Below, in pieces: positions 20,609-20,996 of a stretch of 20,996 nt of DNA (position 1 is its first letter; the number at the start of each line of letters is the position of its first letter). The stretch lies in NCBI GenBank assembly GCA_913774795.1, contig CAJYIL010000472.1:1-20996 (forward strand), in the 5' to 3' direction. Below the pieces are notes generated by a model that saw nothing but the letters and a program-made list of their open reading frames with translations, did not search any database and was not told where the DNA came from. Made by a program: the position numbers and the translations under genes. This stretch comes from Pseudobdellovibrionaceae bacterium (lineage in GTDB: Bacteria > Bdellovibrionota > Bdellovibrionia > Bdellovibrionales > JAMPXM01).

Positions 20609-20979
20609 TTCTGGCGACACTTCTTTCGCTCTCGTTGTCGACGCAAGCCCAACCCTCCCGACCGCCTCGGCCGTCGATGGCCGCACCCGCTCTCAGAGGA
20701 GACAATGCGCTTGTCGAGCGCGATCTCGTCTTGGTCTGTGCATTGACTCGTATGGCGTCAGCGGCTTCGAACTCGCCCGCTTACAGCGAACAGAAAGATG
20801 ATCTCTACGCGCGGGCACGGGACATGGCGAAGGTCGGCGTGAAAACGAAAAAAGCGCAAGAGGCGCTCACGAAGGCGCTCGCTGCCAAAGATGCAACGGC
20901 TAGGCAAACAGTCTGGATCGAACTCGCAAAATCGATCTCGCTCGACAAATGGCATTGCCCATCGATCGGCGATCTTTGA
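20605..20979 (+). CDS. Small secreted helical protein, third gene of the operon
   Basis: A 124-residue protein whose ATG overlaps the previous stop by 4 bp. Residues 1-15 are a short signal peptide (MILATLLSLSLSTQA). A proline-rich linker (QPSRPPRPSMAAPA) follows, then an alpha-helical domain rich in Ala and Lys (ARDMAKVGVKTKKAQEALTK, ALAAKDATARQTVWIELAKS) ending WHCPSIGDL. Two cysteines (LVCALTRM and WHCPSI) sit at the ends of the helical part and could be bridged. It is not a third paralogue of the upstream pair. No family is recognised; co-translation suggests an exported partner of the two preceding proteins. No terminator is visible before the window ends. Confidence 0.72.
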   Translation: MILATLLSLSLSTQAQPSRPPRPSMAAPALRGDNALVERDLVLVCALTRMASAASNSPAYSEQKDDLYARARDMAKVGVKTKKAQEALTKALAAKDATARQTVWIELAKSISLDKWHCPSIGDL

Positions 20980-20996
20980 TCGGTCACCAGGCCGAG

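Noticed and set aside
1..20996. CRISPR array, insertion sequences, prophage or rRNA
   Set aside because: No regularly spaced repeats, transposase or phage genes, or rRNA sequence were seen on either strand.

Overview
The window carries about 21 kb of a moderately GC-rich bacterial chromosome, most likely from the Bdellovibrionota (Bdellovibrio-like). That placement is an inference from three things: the order ftsW-murG-murC-murB ... ftsQ-ftsA-ftsZ with a separate LpxH-type phosphatase, an N-terminal helix-turn-helix that resembles the TIGR02147 family common in that group, and the many small secreted proteins and TPR/winged-helix regulators. No rRNA, convincing tRNA, CRISPR array, transposase or prophage gene is visible.

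Left part (1-5900, + strand). The 3' end of recN is followed by an HTH-PAS regulator, then by a TPR/OmpR-type winged-helix regulator translationally coupled to a small secreted protein with two CxxC motifs. After an intrinsic terminator comes a two-gene operon: an HExxH zinc-metallopeptidase lipoprotein, and a membrane-anchored protein with the FTP/PepSY-like propeptide fold of thermolysin/fungalysin proteases. Enzyme and propeptide are therefore on separate genes, in reversed order. The operon's predicted leader consists almost entirely of a terminator-like hairpin that also sequesters the ribosome-binding site.

Middle part (5885-18000, mostly - strand). In transcription order this is the cell-wall and division cluster: ftsW, murG, murC and murB, joined by 4-bp stop/start overlaps, then an interruption, then ftsQ, ftsA and ftsZ. 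After the ftsZ terminator come lpxH and an NTF2-like gene. The interruption between murB and ftsQ holds a DUF3445-type (heme-dependent oxidative N-demethylase-like) protein, a small membrane protein, a + strand secreted protein, and a compact + strand module at 13055-13334. That module has a 40-residue hydrophobic peptide gene with a strong but hairpin-masked Shine-Dalgarno, bracketed by an imperfect inverted repeat that would let the 5' and 3' ends of the mRNA pair. It looks like a type I toxin or regulated small membrane protein module and is the best candidate for something undescribed.

Right part (18060-20979, + strand). A GNAT acetyltransferase, thioredoxin, and an acyl-ACP thioesterase-like gene whose conserved N-terminus has no ATG/GTG/TTG start (ATC sits where the stop/start overlap would be). 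Last is a three-gene coupled operon of small secreted proteins, the first two being tandem paralogues.

Several genes (ftsQ, the NTF2-like gene, the first small secreted gene at 19797, perhaps the DUF3445 gene) have -10-like hexamers only 6-8 nt before the start codon, suggesting leaderless transcripts.
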